Below are positions 5,347 to 5,366 of a stretch of 5,366 nt of DNA, piece after piece (the first letter of the stretch is position 1; each line of letters begins with the position of its first letter). The notes under the pieces were generated by a model. That model ran no database searches. It was given only the letters and a program-made list of their open reading frames with translations, and was not told where the DNA came from. Source of the stretch: Kiritimatiellia bacterium (lineage in GTDB: Bacteria; Verrucomicrobiota; Kiritimatiellia; RFP12; UBA1067); NCBI GenBank assembly GCA_900771305.1, contig CAAGNL010000037.1:1-5366 (forward strand), in the 5' to 3' direction. The translations under genes and the position numbers were made by a program.

Positions 5347-5362
5347 AAGCCGCAGTCGGCTT
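5347..5362. repeat. Small hairpin near the right edge
   Basis: AAGCCG (5347-5352) and CGGCTT (5357-5362) form a six-pair stem with loop CAGT. Three T's follow on the plus strand before the sequence runs into CAG and the window ends. It could belong to the end of a neighbouring gene or be a further palindrome of the rsgA upstream region. It is too weak and too close to the edge to call a terminator. Confidence 0.45.
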
Positions 5363-5366
5363 TCAG

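Overview
This window looks like a chromosomal fragment of a high-GC, Gram-negative bacterium. The sequence does not fix the phylum. A secreted multidomain glycoside hydrolase, a Tat-type lipoprotein signal, few Shine-Dalgarno sites, and -10 boxes placed right in front of start codons would suit a polysaccharide-degrading member of the PVC group (for example Kiritimatiellota or Verrucomicrobiota). That placement is inference only.

Layout: (1) At 1-49 on the minus strand, a possible gene start runs off the left edge. A 182-base spacer with a minus-strand promoter-like box separates it from the next gene. (2) At 232-951 (+) lies a plasmid pRiA4b ORF-3-like protein ending in a SEC-C zinc motif. 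It overlaps by four bases a small, basic, unrecognised ORF (948-1166, +). A 17-codon ORF (1163-1216) overlaps that one in turn. This left part is near 50% GC in the line I counted. (3) At 1210-1587 (+) lies a Dabb (dimeric alpha/beta barrel) domain protein with a Tat/lipoprotein signal. Twenty-four bases later comes an 862-residue secreted clan GH-A-type glycoside hydrolase (1612-4200, +). These two are probably one transcription unit and are about 65% GC. (4) At 4202-5197 (-) lies rsgA, the circularly permuted ribosome-assembly GTPase. It converges on the hydrolase with a single base between the two stop codons. (5) At 5198-5366 is the rsgA upstream region, with a near-perfect 36-base hairpin, two 8-bp tandem duplications and a second small hairpin.

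How the genes relate: the Dabb protein and the hydrolase are both predicted to be exported and may act together on a carbohydrate or its aglycone outside the cytoplasm. The pRiA4b-like gene and its coupled partner form a separate unit of unknown role. rsgA is housekeeping.

Most notable: two unrelated genes on opposite strands (the Dabb gene and rsgA) each start exactly 8 bases after an extended -10 box (TGnTATAMT), which suggests leaderless transcripts. The Dabb gene also has a strong internal Shine-Dalgarno site that could give a second, cytoplasmic product lacking the export signal. I saw no CRISPR array, tRNA, rRNA or complete insertion sequence. I see no convincing new multi-gene system; the interest is mainly in expression signals and a few uncharacterised proteins.
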